64,000 nt of DNA from Blastocystis hominis (GCF_000151665.1 NW_013171819.1:372001-436000); one strand, 5' to 3'; counted from the first letter of the stretch, positions 15,610 through 27,399 are shown. The notes: generated by a model from the letters alone, not told the origin. Made by a program: numbers and translations.

Positions 15610-16038
15610 ATGAATAGACCTACTCACACTTTGAATCCCAACACAGGACGAGAAATTCAAATCAACGGAGTTCGCTTCTGGAACCTTCTCAAGCGTGGAT
15701 ACAAGTACGACGAGAAATTGAATCGCTTGTACGATACACCTTTACCACCAGATACGACAAAATATGTTCCCAAGTCGAGAATACTTTCTCCCAGCAATCG
15801 CTCCATGATTATTGGTGGCACAGCATACTACGAGTTACTCCATGACAACTATAGACGCGTAAAAGGACAATGGGTGAAAATGACCAAAGAAGAAGCTGAG
15901 GCATACGATAATGATCCAGACATTAGCATTGCATTCGCTGACCCCAATTCTAGTGATTCTGATTCATCGGAATCCGAGTTCTACGACATCGATGAATTCG
16001 AGTACGATGCGGATGGTCATTCCATTTTCCCATTCTAG
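15610..16038 (+). CDS. Small protein with NPxTGRxI module (142 aa)
   Basis: The N-terminus (LNPNTGREIQINGVRFWNLL) and an internal second copy (SRSMIIGGTAYYELL-like) resemble the NPxTGxxI module found in many large DNA virus proteins. The very next gene, PolB, starts with the same module (INPETGKQIKIGKSTWKRL). The C-terminal 50 residues are acidic and Ser-rich. Function unknown; a shared docking or DNA-contact role is a guess. The start context is TATAAATG. Confidence 0.6.
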   Translation: MNRPTHTLNPNTGREIQINGVRFWNLLKRGYKYDEKLNRLYDTPLPPDTTKYVPKSRILSPSNRSMIIGGTAYYELLHDNYRRVKGQWVKMTKEEAEAYDNDPDISIAFADPNSSDSDSSESEFYDIDEFEYDADGHSIFPF

Positions 16039-16136
16039 GGATGCCTTCGGTAGCTCAAGGAGGAAGCCAAGCTCCTAACTATTTCACTTTGGTCACACGT
16101 GTATCACCACTTAAAGATTTTGTGACCCTTATATAA

Positions 16137-19100
16137 ATGAGTTCACAACGCGAAGGATATACTATCAACCCTGAAACAGGAAAACAAATCAAGATTGGTA
16201 AGTCGACCTGGAAGCGATTGGCTGCCAAGTACTACAGGGTCGGTGATACGTTCACCGATCAGACCATGCCTGACACGAGAGCCTATGTGTCGAACAAGAT
16301 ATTCGGGAAGAAACTAGCAACACCGAAAGCACAGGCAACACGTCGTAAGCGAGTAGCAAACCCTGCCATCGAGGGAAAGCACGTGTACGTAGGAAGCGAG
16401 GCATGGAATGACCTCTACAACCAGTACGAGTGGGATGGGCACAAGTTCGGTGAGAAGCGACAACGTCACTTACCCGGTTACCTGAACACCGTGGAGAAGA
16501 GACGTGAAATGAGACGTAATAAGGCATACGAACGATTCGATCGCAAGGTATCACAGGGACGATTGAGTGATGTGATCGATTCAACTCTCGGGTATGCACT
16601 CACGTACTATCACACCGTACAAGGAGACATGTACAAGGAGTGGGTGAAAGAGAAACGAACCAAGAAGGACTTCCGTCTCAACAACGATTTTGACAACAGG
16701 TTGTGGGTTCGACTACCGGGTGAGAAGAGCGATGAGGAAGTGGAACCGATCAATCTCATATTCGATGAGACAAATGAATTCAATGAAGTCCTGAAGAAGT
16801 TCATCCTCAATGGTATGCGTGAATACAATCAGTGCTTCATCACCATCATGGCATACAACCTCATGTTGACACATGACGGAGATCCCAAGATCCTCAACCT
16901 CACCGATGATCGATTGGGACACCTCCGCATCGTTCGCCGAGATCGCATCGATGAGTGGATCGAGGACTACCTGAAGTGGTACCGAAATGGTGTAGAGGAA
17001 CAGGAGACAGAGGGAAGTGGGTTCGGGTACCATGGGTGGATCGGCTTCCACATCGAGATGTTTCCACTACGCTCATTCGTGGGGTACAAGCAGCACACAC
17101 CGTACGTCATCGGACGCACAGCGCTCAACCCGGATTTCGATGACAACCGGTGCCTGCAGCGGTGTCTCATTCTGGCCAGTGAAGGTGGGCACAAGATCGT
17201 CGCGAATTGCAAGATTGGCGATGCAACCGTGTACAACAAGTGGTGGAAGCAACCCGACAAGAACAAGGTGTTCGGAGTGACCATTCACGAAGTGGAGGAG
17301 GCGATGGGCATTCGTGACAACGTCCCATTCGATGCGAGTGAAGAGAAATTCGCCGCATTGGAGGCATTGTTGAACGTATCACTCAACGTATTCGAGGTCA
17401 CACTCTTGCCTGGATACACCGATAAGACGAAGGAACAATTCGACTTATTCACATGCGATGTGGTGTACAAAGGTAAGGAGAAATCACGTTCCCCTCTCTC
17501 CCTCTGCATCTTGAACGACTTGAATCTACCTGAGGGCACTCCAAAGCACTTCTTGTACATCAAGGACTTGAACGACTTCAAGCATCGTATGATGCGACGA
17601 AGTGATGCGAAGAATTGTCATACATCGAGAAACGCAAAGTGCAGGTTCTGCGACGACTTCTTCGGGTCTCGCAAAGACGTTCATGCTCATGAAGTACAGG
17701 TGCACCGAGAACTCGTTGATGAAAGCGAGCAGTACGACTTGTCAACCAATGAGACTCGGTTACGATTCACCAACCAGCGATATGAAATGCCAGCACCGGT
17801 CGTCGTGTACGCTGACTTCGAGTCGGCCATTGATGACAAGAACAAACACAAGCCCATCATGTTATCCTGTCTAGCCGTGTCTCGCATTCCAGCCATTGAC
17901 AGCCAGCTAAGAATCTTCCATGCACCACACGAAAGCGAAGAGGATCTTCGTCCTTTCATGGAGTATCTCACACAATTGCACGAGAGTGTGAAAAGGTATC
18001 TCTTCGATGAATTGCCATTGGAGAACTCTCCGAGCATCGAGAGGGACTTTCGTGCAACAACCGTGTGTCCCTTCTGCCACAAGAAACTGGAGAACGACAA
18101 AGTGAGACATCATGCACATGTGACAGGTGAATATACCACAGGGAAGGGAGGGATATGCAACTTTGAAGCCGGGCAGTATATCTGCACCTGCTGCACCAAG
18201 TGTAATCTCCAACTCTCCTTCAACAAGAAGAACTATCGTCTACCCGTATACTTCCACAATGGCTCACACTACGATTTCACGTTCATCATGAAACTCATCG
18301 CAGCTCATTCAACCTCTAGTGACTCCTTAGAAGTCATTCCAACCACTGAAGACAAGGAGATGCAGATCGAGTACAATGGCATTCAATTCAAGGACTCGTT
18401 GAAGCTCATCAGCAGTCCTCTAAGATCCATCGTGGCTCAGACACTCGGTGGTAACCTCGATTTGTACGTGCACACCAAACAACAACTACGCAAGTACTGT
18501 GAATCACGAGGCAAGCAATGGAGTGACGAGTACATCGATCTGTTGACACGGAAAGAACCCATGTTTTACAGTCTCATCAAATCGTACGACACATTGAATA
18601 ACACCACCATTCCTTCTCGTGAACAATGCATCGATGACATGAAAGGTGAAATGATGCCACAAGACGAGTATGATCACATGGTGAAGCTGTGGAAGACCTT
18701 CGATATCAAGACATGGGGTGAGTACTACGAGTTGTACAATGTACTCGATGTGACTCTCATGGCTGATGCATTCGAGCATTTCCGCGTTACCACACTGAAG
18801 GCATTCGGTGTTGATCCAATGCATTATATCACAGCACCACAAATGGCCTATTCGCTCTTCTTAAAGGTCACAATGGAGGGCGATCATGGTGAGAGTAGCC
18901 TCATGACCCTCGCAAGGAAGTGGGCTCAGTACATCATGCGCATCAGCGCGAATGAGGGACTCACCGAGAAACAACTGGTGAAAGTGTTCTTGAATCGCAT
19001 GGGTGAGTTCTATGAGAGCAAGGGCATTCGATTGATGGAGGAGAATGAGATCGAAGACTTCATGCGATTGTTGAAGAACCTGCGAGGAGGCATCACTCAG

Positions 19101-20567
19101 ATCGTGAAACGACACGCCAAGGTCGACATTGACAACACAGAGCAAACAACGGCAGGCAGTGAAGGCATTTACTACCTCGACGCCAACAACCTGTACGGAG
19201 GAGCCATGCATCGAATGATGCCTTACGAATTGGTGGGTGTACCCGAACGACAAGAAGTGATGAAGAGAATCAATCGTGATCCGAATGGATGGGTACAATC
19301 ACTCAAGACATTCGGCAAGTATGGATTCTTCATCGAGTGTGATATCGAGGCACCAGTGGAACTCCATGATAAGTTCAATGACTTGCCATTCTTCCCCGTA
19401 CAGAAGGCGGGCATGTACTCCGATGGAATCAAGAAGTACGCAGCGAAGAACGACATCGTGGACAAGGTCAAAGAGGTGAATACACCGAAGCTCATCTGCG
19501 ATCTTGTACCTCGTCAAAAGTATCTCGTGCATTACTCTCTGTTGCAACTGGGTCTTCAACAGGGATATCGCATCACGCACGTCCACCACCTCATTCGTTT
19601 CAAGCAAGCACCCTTCATATTCGAGTACGTCAACATGCTGAGTGAAAAACGAGCGAAGTCCAAGACCACTGTAGAAAAGAACCTCTACAAGCTGTTGGCA
19701 AACTCCACCTATGGCAAATTCGTGGAGACTGGACTGAAGCGGATGAAAGTGAAGTTCGCTAATACGTGGAATGAACGCGAGGCAATCATCCAGAAGCATG
19801 GATACGACATGATTGCTGGAACTACCATGTATTCCGAGAATCTGATCGGTATCAAGCTGAACACACCGGTGCGCAAGGTAGAGAAACCATTCTTCATCGG
19901 GTTTGCCATTCTCGACATGTCGAAGCACATCATCTACGACTTCTACTACAATGTGCTCAAGACGACATTCGATAACGTGGAGCTGTTGGGACAGGACACA
20001 GATTCGCTCATCGTACAGTTGAACGATCGTGGTAACATCGTTCACAAGATGTGCGATATGTACAAGTCGTTTGACTTTTCTGAGTTGGATAACACGAGCT
20101 ACTTCTACGGAGAACTCGTGAAGTATTACGATCATGAAGTGGACAAGAGCAAGTTCCCTTCATTGGACTCGTTCCTCAATTTCAACAAGAAGTTGCCTGG
20201 TCCCATCTTCAAGGATGAACACAACGGACATCGCATCACGGAGTTCGTTGGTTTAAGACCGAAGATGTACTGTCTTGTTGATGAGAAGCACGTCGTACAC
20301 AACGCAGCGAAGGGAGTTCCTCGCAACGTCGTGATTGACGGTGAGAGGATGAGCGTGAAGAACATCGACTTGTACAAGCGTGTCCTCGAGGCAGAGAAGA
20401 AGGAAGATGCAGTGATCGAAGGTAGCTTCAAGCGCATCAACAACCAGGCCTTCAACATCAGCACGAAAGAACAAACCAAGACACTCATGACTTGCACAGA
20501 TAACAAACGTTGGATCTTGGACAACAACATACACACACTGGCGTTCGGGCATTATAAACTGAAGTAA
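16137..20567 (+). CDS. polB: Protein-primed family B DNA polymerase (1476 aa)
   Basis: Complete frame with all core motifs: Exo I YADFES (D560), Exo II HNGSHYD (N708, D713), Exo III YNVLDVTL (D871), Pol A DANNLYG (D1015), Pol B NSTYGK (1189-1194) and Pol C DTDS (1287-1290). Between Exo I and Exo II lies a Cys/His cluster (CPFCHKKL ... HHAHVTGEY ... CNFEAG ... CTCCTKCNL) of the type seen in Polinton polymerases. A C2H2 finger (CRFCDDFFGSRKDVHAHEVQVH) lies near 501-525. The N-terminal 550 residues carry two NPxTG-like modules and a probable terminal-protein-like region. It replicates the element by protein priming. The gene sits against the right terminal repeat. Confidence 0.95.
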   Translation: MSSQREGYTINPETGKQIKIGKSTWKRLAAKYYRVGDTFTDQTMPDTRAYVSNKIFGKKLATPKAQATRRKRVANPAIEGKHVYVGSEAWNDLYNQYEWDGHKFGEKRQRHLPGYLNTVEKRREMRRNKAYERFDRKVSQGRLSDVIDSTLGYALTYYHTVQGDMYKEWVKEKRTKKDFRLNNDFDNRLWVRLPGEKSDEEVEPINLIFDETNEFNEVLKKFILNGMREYNQCFITIMAYNLMLTHDGDPKILNLTDDRLGHLRIVRRDRIDEWIEDYLKWYRNGVEEQETEGSGFGYHGWIGFHIEMFPLRSFVGYKQHTPYVIGRTALNPDFDDNRCLQRCLILASEGGHKIVANCKIGDATVYNKWWKQPDKNKVFGVTIHEVEEAMGIRDNVPFDASEEKFAALEALLNVSLNVFEVTLLPGYTDKTKEQFDLFTCDVVYKGKEKSRSPLSLCILNDLNLPEGTPKHFLYIKDLNDFKHRMMRRSDAKNCHTSRNAKCRFCDDFFGSRKDVHAHEVQVHRELVDESEQYDLSTNETRLRFTNQRYEMPAPVVVYADFESAIDDKNKHKPIMLSCLAVSRIPAIDSQLRIFHAPHESEEDLRPFMEYLTQLHESVKRYLFDELPLENSPSIERDFRATTVCPFCHKKLENDKVRHHAHVTGEYTTGKGGICNFEAGQYICTCCTKCNLQLSFNKKNYRLPVYFHNGSHYDFTFIMKLIAAHSTSSDSLEVIPTTEDKEMQIEYNGIQFKDSLKLISSPLRSIVAQTLGGNLDLYVHTKQQLRKYCESRGKQWSDEYIDLLTRKEPMFYSLIKSYDTLNNTTIPSREQCIDDMKGEMMPQDEYDHMVKLWKTFDIKTWGEYYELYNVLDVTLMADAFEHFRVTTLKAFGVDPMHYITAPQMAYSLFLKVTMEGDHGESSLMTLARKWAQYIMRISANEGLTEKQLVKVFLNRMGEFYESKGIRLMEENEIEDFMRLLKNLRGGITQIVKRHAKVDIDNTEQTTAGSEGIYYLDANNLYGGAMHRMMPYELVGVPERQEVMKRINRDPNGWVQSLKTFGKYGFFIECDIEAPVELHDKFNDLPFFPVQKAGMYSDGIKKYAAKNDIVDKVKEVNTPKLICDLVPRQKYLVHYSLLQLGLQQGYRITHVHHLIRFKQAPFIFEYVNMLSEKRAKSKTTVEKNLYKLLANSTYGKFVETGLKRMKVKFANTWNEREAIIQKHGYDMIAGTTMYSENLIGIKLNTPVRKVEKPFFIGFAILDMSKHIIYDFYYNVLKTTFDNVELLGQDTDSLIVQLNDRGNIVHKMCDMYKSFDFSELDNTSYFYGELVKYYDHEVDKSKFPSLDSFLNFNKKLPGPIFKDEHNGHRITEFVGLRPKMYCLVDEKHVVHNAAKGVPRNVVIDGERMSVKNIDLYKRVLEAEKKEDAVIEGSFKRINNQAFNISTKEQTKTLMTCTDNKRWILDNNIHTLAFGHYKLK

Positions 20568-20651
20568 AGGAAGCAATCTTTCACTTTGGACAACCATGGA
20601 TACCATGGCCTACAATGGAAGTCAGGTTAACATTGCCGAAATTGGCAGTCA

Positions 20652-20815
20652 TGGGTTTCCGCGCGTTTCTTGTTATGGACATCGAGGTGAGCAGGTAGAC
20701 AATGGCAGGAAATGGCAGGAAATGGTCGAAAAATGGTCGAAAATTGATTTCCACGGTTATTTGGTAGGAAATGGATTTCCGCGTGTTTTACGCCATTTCC
20801 CTACTACTATTTTAG
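20652..20815. repeat. Right terminal-repeat-like region of element A
   Basis: Contains two related words, GTTTCCGCGCGTTTCTTG (20655) and ATTTCCGCGTGTTTTACG (20775), and a run of tandem near-repeats GGCAGGAAAT / GGTCGAAAAAT (about 20704-20744). In reverse complement it resembles the outer end of fragment B: GTAGTA, GGAAATG, AAAC-CGCG, then TTTTCGACCATTT and CTGCCA in the same order. It is a diverged terminal inverted repeat, matched against a different family copy because A's own left end is missing. Confidence 0.6.
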
Positions 20816-21244
20816 ATGCTATTAGACTCCATTTTGTTTCACTCACAGAATAGCCGTAAAACACTGAACAAGACAAGGTATTGATATTGAATATGGAAAC
20901 TAAATATAGTAATCACCTTCAATCATCTTGCAGTAATCGATGTACTGTATGAAACAGAATAGATATTAAAAATGATAGTAATCGTACATAATGGACTGCT
21001 TATGATCTACTATGTAAAAAACTATATAATGCCGCAAAACTAGTGGCATTATTTCATCTCGTGAACAGTACAAGTATTTCGAGAAATACCCTTTTTATTA
21101 GTATACTGACACTTTATAGGAATAATAATAAGAATAATAGGACTGGTAAAGAAACAACAGTTATTATATTTCATAGAATGAGCATATTGATATTATCAAT
21201 TTACCATCAGTAACTTTGAAATAATCACTGCAATTATTTTAAAT

Positions 21245-22135
21245 ATGAGAATATGCTTGGGTAAAGAATGGAAACCAAATGGCTGGATTTCACTCATATT
21301 GAGAAATAGAGAATGTGTAGTATTGCAATTCAATAATGGAGTATTCATGAATCAAGGTTTTGTACTCAATGAGCAGAAAGTGTTGAAAGTGATTGGAAAT
21401 CATCAAATTGGTGCTATTTCCTATCATGAAGAACAATCCATAGAAGTAGTAGAAGGAATCGTGGATTTGGATCATGGAAGTCGATTTGAAGGATTGGTAT
21501 TAGCAGAAAACAAGTTGGGAATTCCATTTGGATATGGTGAAATGTATGATGATGATGGAATATTGGTGTACAAGGGTATAATGATCAATTGGAAACGATT
21601 TGGATATGGAACGAGTTATCATAATAATGGATGTATTGAATATGAAGGATATTGGTGTGATGATAATCGATTTGGAATTGGAAAAGTGTATGATCGATAT
21701 GGTAAATTAGTGAATGAATGTGAATGGTGTAATGGAATTGAATGTGATATTGATGAAAAATATGAAGGAGATGGCTTAGAACCATTGAATATGGGAATGA
21801 AACATTTGAAACTGAGTGACAATTGTGTATTGGTTGATTGGGATGTTTCATTGTTGTATAATTTGGAATCAATCGAAATTGGTGATGATTGTTTTGGATC
21901 AGTGAAAACATTCCAAATCGATGGATTGAATCGATTGAAAACGATCAAAATCGGTATGTATTCATTCACTCAAAAGATGGATTTCTTTGGTAAGAATTGA
22001 TCAAAATCATTCCACATATTGAATTGTGAATCATTGGAATCCATTTAAATAAGATCAAAAATAGATAAATCATATAATTTCATTTATGGTTCATTTGTGA
22101 TTCGAGGTATTGCGCTGATATTGAATATTTGAATG
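21245..22135 (+). pseudogene. MORN/LRR family copy 1, truncated
   Basis: A 251-codon frame (21245-22000) with MORN-like repeats (GYGEMYDDDGILVYKG, GYGTSYHNNGCIEYEG, GIGKVYDRYGKLVNE) followed by a leucine-rich part (NLESIEIGDDCFGSVKTF, then LNRLKTIKIGMYSF). It stops early; recognisable LRR sequence continues out of frame with stops to about 22135. Close relative of copy 4 (30741), from which it differs by small indels and a lost C-terminal part. The 5' end is also shorter. The protein family (MORN plus BspA-type LRR) is probably a host protein family of unknown function. Confidence 0.7.
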
Positions 22136-22139
22136 ATTA

Positions 22140-23060
22140 AATCTACCAAATCTACAAACTATATTATTAGGGGATTATTCACTTTGAGGTGAAATAGATG
22201 AGTCACAGTTATTGCATATGCGAAGCATGAATGATGCGATACGAAATAATCGATGTAAATCTTAATATTCTGCAAAATCGATTCTTCACAATAAGGTTTC
22301 TGTTTTTCTCTTCACGTATCATTGGAAAGTATTATCAAATATAGTACATTAAATATATGTCGAAAAACCAAATCCTTGACATGCCAAACTTCCTATCTTG
22401 TTCGGGATAGCTCAATTGAAGTCAATTATAAGTATGGCTTGCCTGATTGTGTATTATTTAAAAATACTCTATTATCTCTCGTCGATCATGTCATAGTCAA
22501 GTGATATTTCTTCAGTCCTTGGTGAGCTTATACTGTTTTTAATATTTGTATAACTTTTATTGCTTGATTATCTATCTGTTTCCGACTGATTATCTATACC
22601 ATTTGAACATCCTCATTCTCTTATGTATTATCGTTTATATTAATTGACTATTTATATTAAATATAGTAAAAAATAAAGATTAAACTCGAATGTTTGTGTA
22701 AGAATAAAACTATATTTGACAAATACTAACTAATTCATAGTAATTTTACTCTGCGCTACTCTAATATAAGAAAAGACTTTAGAGGTTTTCACGGACCAAT
22801 GGTTCTTAGACTTTTAAAACAGAATGTGTATTATATTGGCATGCAAAGAAATGAAATGTATGTTACTGTTATTAGGTTTGCTGAGAAAGCTCAATAAGAA
22901 TGGATATAAATAATAAAATACATTATCGCTCTGTATTACATGAGAATAAGGAAGTCTGATTCACAGAAGGTTTCAAACAAAAAGGCAATCAAATTATAAT
23001 TAAAAGGATGATTACCAGACGAAGCAAAGCAAATACACATCTATCTAGATGATTTACTGG
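22140..23060. other. AT-rich stretch without recognisable gene
   Basis: I see no supported coding frame, RNA gene or repeat here. The sequence is AT-rich with many stops in all frames. Near 23060 it passes into the 3' flank of the minus-strand LRR copy. Confidence 0.6.
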
Positions 23061-24855
23061 TTGCTCTTGACAAGATAAGCAAGAATGGAAGAAACATCTA
23101 TAAATGAAATCAACTCAACTCAACAAAACAATACTCGAAATTGATTTTGTTCGGATATTCTTCAAAGAGTCAGGTAGATTGGCATTCTTTAGATTAGGAA
23201 TATCTAAATATTATTATCATTCAATAATAATAATAATCACTTTCCAATGTCACTATACAAGGATCACGGAAACTACATCCTTTAGAACTGATAAATAGTA
23301 GATTTGGAAGATCTACATGCAATCATTCGAATTATCTCATTTATACTTCGCATCAGTAATGAGCAGGATTCACTATTTGGCCATCCTTGGAGCGCATAAA
23401 TACCAAGTTGTATGGATTGTAATGATGGAAGATCTACATCAATCGTTTCATTTGAATTCATTCAATACTTTCCATTATTGTCGATAAGGATCTATGGAAT
23501 GTCCATTGCCCCAAGAGAATGGACTGCAGATTTGGAAGATCTATGCATTACCCAAATATTCAATATCAGCGCAATACCTCGAATCACAAATGAACTATAA
23601 ATAAAATTATATGATTTATCTATTATTGATCCTATTTGAATGGATTGTAATTGTGGCAGATTCTTCAATTCAAAGTCGCCAGCAAAATCACTGAAACTAT
23701 ATTCACCAATTTGAATGGATTCCAATGATTCACAATTCAATATGTGGAATGATTTCGATTTATCATTTCCATATCCATTCGTTTTCTGAGTAAACGAATT
23801 GTTTCCGATTTTGATCGTTTTCAATCGATTCAATCCATCGATTTTGAATGTTTTCACTGATTCAAAACATTCATCACCGATTTCGATTGATTCCAATGAC
23901 TCGAATTTGTTCAGATCCAATTCATTCAAATCATTACAACAATTCGAGCATATTAACAAGTCCTTTACTTTCAAATCTATTCCTTTTAATTCAGAACAAT
24001 TGTGGATTTCAATTCGTCTAGTAGACATATTTGCAATTGGCTCAGTTTTCATTTCACCTGGACTCTCATTCTTCAGTATATTTCGAATGCTTTCGTTCAT
24101 TCCTTTCACATACCAACCTTCAAACAAATCGATTCCACCTTTCTTTTCTTTGCCATGTTCCCATTCACTTTCTCGAATTGCTGTTCCACTTACTTCGTCT
24201 ATCAAATATCCCACTCCATTACGTACAAATTTACCATTTTCTATACAATATCCTCCTATATATAGTGGAATTCGATTCAATACTTCAACATTCTGGCTAT
24301 TTTCATTTTCTTCATTTTCAGCATATTCGATCATTTGGTTATTATCGGGATCAAATTCACGAATGATTCGAATCAATTTGTCTTTTAACCAGTATCCTTC
24401 AACCTTCTCTTTACCACTTTCTACATCATATTCAATTCCAAAACCATCTCGATTCATTTCTTCATCAAATCCACCTCGATAGATCACTACATCACCAGCA
24501 TTACTATCTTCTTTTCCACATTTACATCGAATTGTCATGATCAATCCTTCTTTACTATTTTCGATCCTTCTGCGATCTCCCTCATTTTCAAGGATCGAAT
24601 TCCAGTTTTCTCTTTGTAATGCTTTACCGTTCTTATACTCTGTTATTCCACCGATTCGTTTACCATTTTTCATCATCCATGCAAGACTCAAGATTCCACG
24701 ATTGAATAATTGACATCGACCTTCAACTTTACCATTTTTCATTTCACTCAACAAATACTCGTTTGAATGATCTCCTTGATATAGAGTTACTTCATATTCC
24801 ACTCCATTAATGGCAATTTTCTTCTTTTCCCTGGTAATGTAGTCATTGAGAAAAT
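23060..24855 (-). pseudogene. MORN/LRR family copy 2
   Basis: The main frame covers 23492-24802 (436 codons). It has an N-terminal YQGDHSNEYLL segment, MORN-like repeats (GFGIEYDVESGKEKVEGYW, then GVGYLIDE) and LRRs (LESIEIGDECFESVKTF, LKTIKIGNNSFTQ, LESIQIGEYSFSDF, LQSIQIG). The first codons continue upstream in another frame (REKKKIAINGV), so the 5' end is broken by a small deletion near 24803. After RSSKS the LRR sense continues in another frame, and homologous 3' sequence runs to about 23060 (ISKNGRNIYK on the opposite strand). Probably non-functional, but the longest open copy in the window. Confidence 0.65.
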
Positions 24856-24859
24856 ACCT

Positions 24860-25620
24860 GGATTCTCTGGTATGTTTTGATAAATCTATATTACTATAGT
24901 ATTTCTATACACATACTATCAGTTTTACTAACCATTGTATTGGTCTCAAGGTTTTTCTGTAATATTTCGCTTTTCACCAATTATTATTAACGCAATATAG
25001 TATTACCTCATATACAGTATCTTCTCTGAACTCATTATACATTTTACGAAGGTGATTCAAAGGAATTTCCTTTCTTTCATTTTCTCAAAGAAAAATGGAG
25101 TCCTATTCTATTGAAATATGTGAGGAATATTGACATATAGATTTACCATAATATTACTCCATTTCCGTGATTTACGTACAGGTTATCTTTTGGATAAAGC
25201 AATTATTTCTGTAACACGAGACAGTATTTTTCTATTTTGCCAATGCTGTGTATTGATGATTTGAAGGTTCTTCACCGATCTAGGTTCTTATCGGCTATTT
25301 AATACTGATAATGGACAGCAAAGTTATTATATTATTATTGATTTCATTTATGTTGCTAGAATTCGTTATTTTCAACAATGCACTATTGGGTGCTCACGCT
25401 GAGTTTATTCCCAAATGGTTTTCACTTAGAATGGTTTTTAAATGACATGTGATTGCTGTTTAATAGTTTTTACTGGTATGATGCTATCCATTATTGCTGG
25501 CTCACGTAATAAATAGCAAATGCCAATAATGTTATATTTCGCTTTTAATGTATTTATTGTAATCATGTTAAATTGAGTGATCTGTTTCTGTAAAACAATG
25601 CACGGTCAGCATACCCATCA
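24860..25620. other. AT-rich stretch without recognisable gene
   Basis: No supported coding frame or RNA gene. It separates the minus-strand LRR copy from the ABC transporter remnant. Confidence 0.6.
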
Positions 25621-25627
25621 ATCTAGA

Positions 25628-27390
25628 TTACTGTTCCTCAACCTTGCAGATCTTTTCAAATACATCGCTCAGTGAGGATTCATTAATCGACCAATATGTG
25701 ATTATATTCGATCTCTGCATATCCATGATGGTTACCAATAACTTGGACAAGTCTACACGATCCTTCATGATTGTGAACGAATAGATGTTTGCTTTCGTTT
25801 CCAAAAACTCCACATCTGGGCATATCTTAAACTTCACATACTCCACCGCGTTCCTGATTTCTGGTGCAAATGAGAGCAAAAGCAAGAATCCCTTTCCAAA
25901 CTTATTCTTCAGCTCCACTTGATCTCCAATGCACTGCAATTCCTGGCTCGTCATGATTGCAATCCGCGTGCACAGAGCATCCGCTTCCTCCATCGAATGC
26001 GTCGTAATCAGAATCGACATTTCCTTCTGAACCCGCTTCACAATATCCCAAATCGCAAAGCGCGTTTCGGGGTCCAAGCATGTCTACAGATCATTCCAGA
26101 ACTCACATTCCCAACCGTCGGTTCATCCAAGAAGAGAAGGCGAGGCTGACTCATTAGAGCCATTCCCAAAGTCAATCGACGCTTCTGTCCGCCACTCAAC
26201 ACCGAGGCTTTCCGCTTAAAAACATCGTGTGAGAGACCCACAACCTCCGCTTTTTCCTTGCAGAACCCTTCGATGAGATTTCGATTTGTGTGATGAAGTC
26301 TGGCCACAAGAGTCAAATGCTCCTCCACGGTCATATCATCGAAGAACGTGTCGAACTGAGGAACCACTGCGATCAATTCGCGAAGACGTTTCACATCGGC
26401 TCCATCATATCCAAAGATCTTCATTTGACCCATGTTTAAATTCAGATTGCCGGTCATGATATTGATCAATGTGGTCATTCCAGCTCCATTCGGTCCCAAT
26501 AATCCAAACACATCGTTATCACGAATCGCAAAGCTGATCTCTGGGAATACGCGCTTACCACTTCTACAACATTCATTTTCCTCTCTCCACAACGTACTTG
26601 CCGAAGAAATACTTGGAAACTCGACTGACAATCAGACTGAGGTTTTTACGATCATCCGGAGTTTGGACGTTGATAAGCGAATCAGTCAGTTCTCTCTCCT
26701 GCTTTACACTCTCATCGCTGATCTCCGTCTTGGAGTCTGGTTCCTTCTTTATCGATGAGCCTCGTTTCTTCTGATAGTACTATTCATGATCCCTTTTGCT
26801 CATTCTATTCCTACGCGATCGAGAGTGATCGAGAAATCTTGCGAGAGCCACATGATAAAATACGACAAGAAGACGAATAGAATCGTCGAGATTAAGGAGT
26901 AAATGAATGCTTCGTTACAGAGCATACGACGCTGCAAGGAGGGACTGACAATGTATTGAGTGACAATCATCATGAAGGATCCAGGCAGCATCGCAAAGAA
27001 TAAGCTCGTATTACCATCAGAGTTGAATAGCAAAGCGCCAATAGCATTGATAAAAATGTTCACAGTCGTTGCAAGCGAACTACAACATGGAGAGAATCGA
27101 AGAGATGTATGGTGATGTGAAGCAACAACTAAATAAAATGAAAAACGACAAGCAATGACTGCAACTCCACAGAAGATACCAGATCGCCGTACCTGTGATT
27201 CTGAGAGAGTATTTCTTGAAGGACACAAAGAAGAGAATGTATCTAGATTCATATAGAACGAGAAGGAAAACATGATCATGAAAATGAGTAAGAATAACGT
27301 GTAGAAAATTAGAAGACTAGTAACATAGTGATAAGATCGAACACCATTGATATAAAGAATCGAAAGGCAATTGTTGGCACGATCATTCAC
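25628..27390 (-). pseudogene. ABCA-type ABC transporter pseudogene (TM half plus ATPase domain)
   Basis: Three minus-strand pieces. 27390-26800 is hydrophobic, with several membrane spans (transporter domain). 26631-26038 is the ATPase domain with FGLLGPNGAGMTTLINIMTG, the signature LSGGQKRRLTLGMAL and Walker B RLLFLDEPTVG. 26077-25628 continues it in another frame (DPETRFAIWDIV, ITTHSMEEADALC). An open linker in a third frame precedes the ATPase piece. The Walker A lysine is replaced by methionine (GAGMTT instead of GAGKTT), which would abolish ATP hydrolysis. Frame breaks lie near 26080, 26600 and 26790. A decayed lipid-exporter-type gene of the host. Confidence 0.8.
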
Positions 27391-27399
27391 AATTCGATA

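Larger units (their letters stand above)
1..20815 (+). mobile_element. Polinton/Maverick-type element A (left end outside window)
   Basis: The block carries the hallmark set of a Polinton: protein-primed PolB, rve integrase, A32-like packaging ATPase, adenain-like protease and a double-jelly-roll capsid candidate, with several fibre-like genes. Base composition is clearly more GC-rich than the AT-rich DNA to its right. Position 1 corresponds to about 34315 in fragment B, so roughly 1.3-1.5 kb of the left end, including the left terminal repeat, lies outside the window. The right boundary is placed near 20815, where terminal-repeat-like sequence gives way to AT-rich DNA. All core genes look intact except the first fibre gene, which has a frameshift. 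Whether the element is active cannot be told from sequence. Confidence 0.9.

Noticed and set aside
19299-20135. 278-codon open frame antisense to PolB
   Set aside because: Mirror of the polymerase coding strand; no family pattern and no start context.
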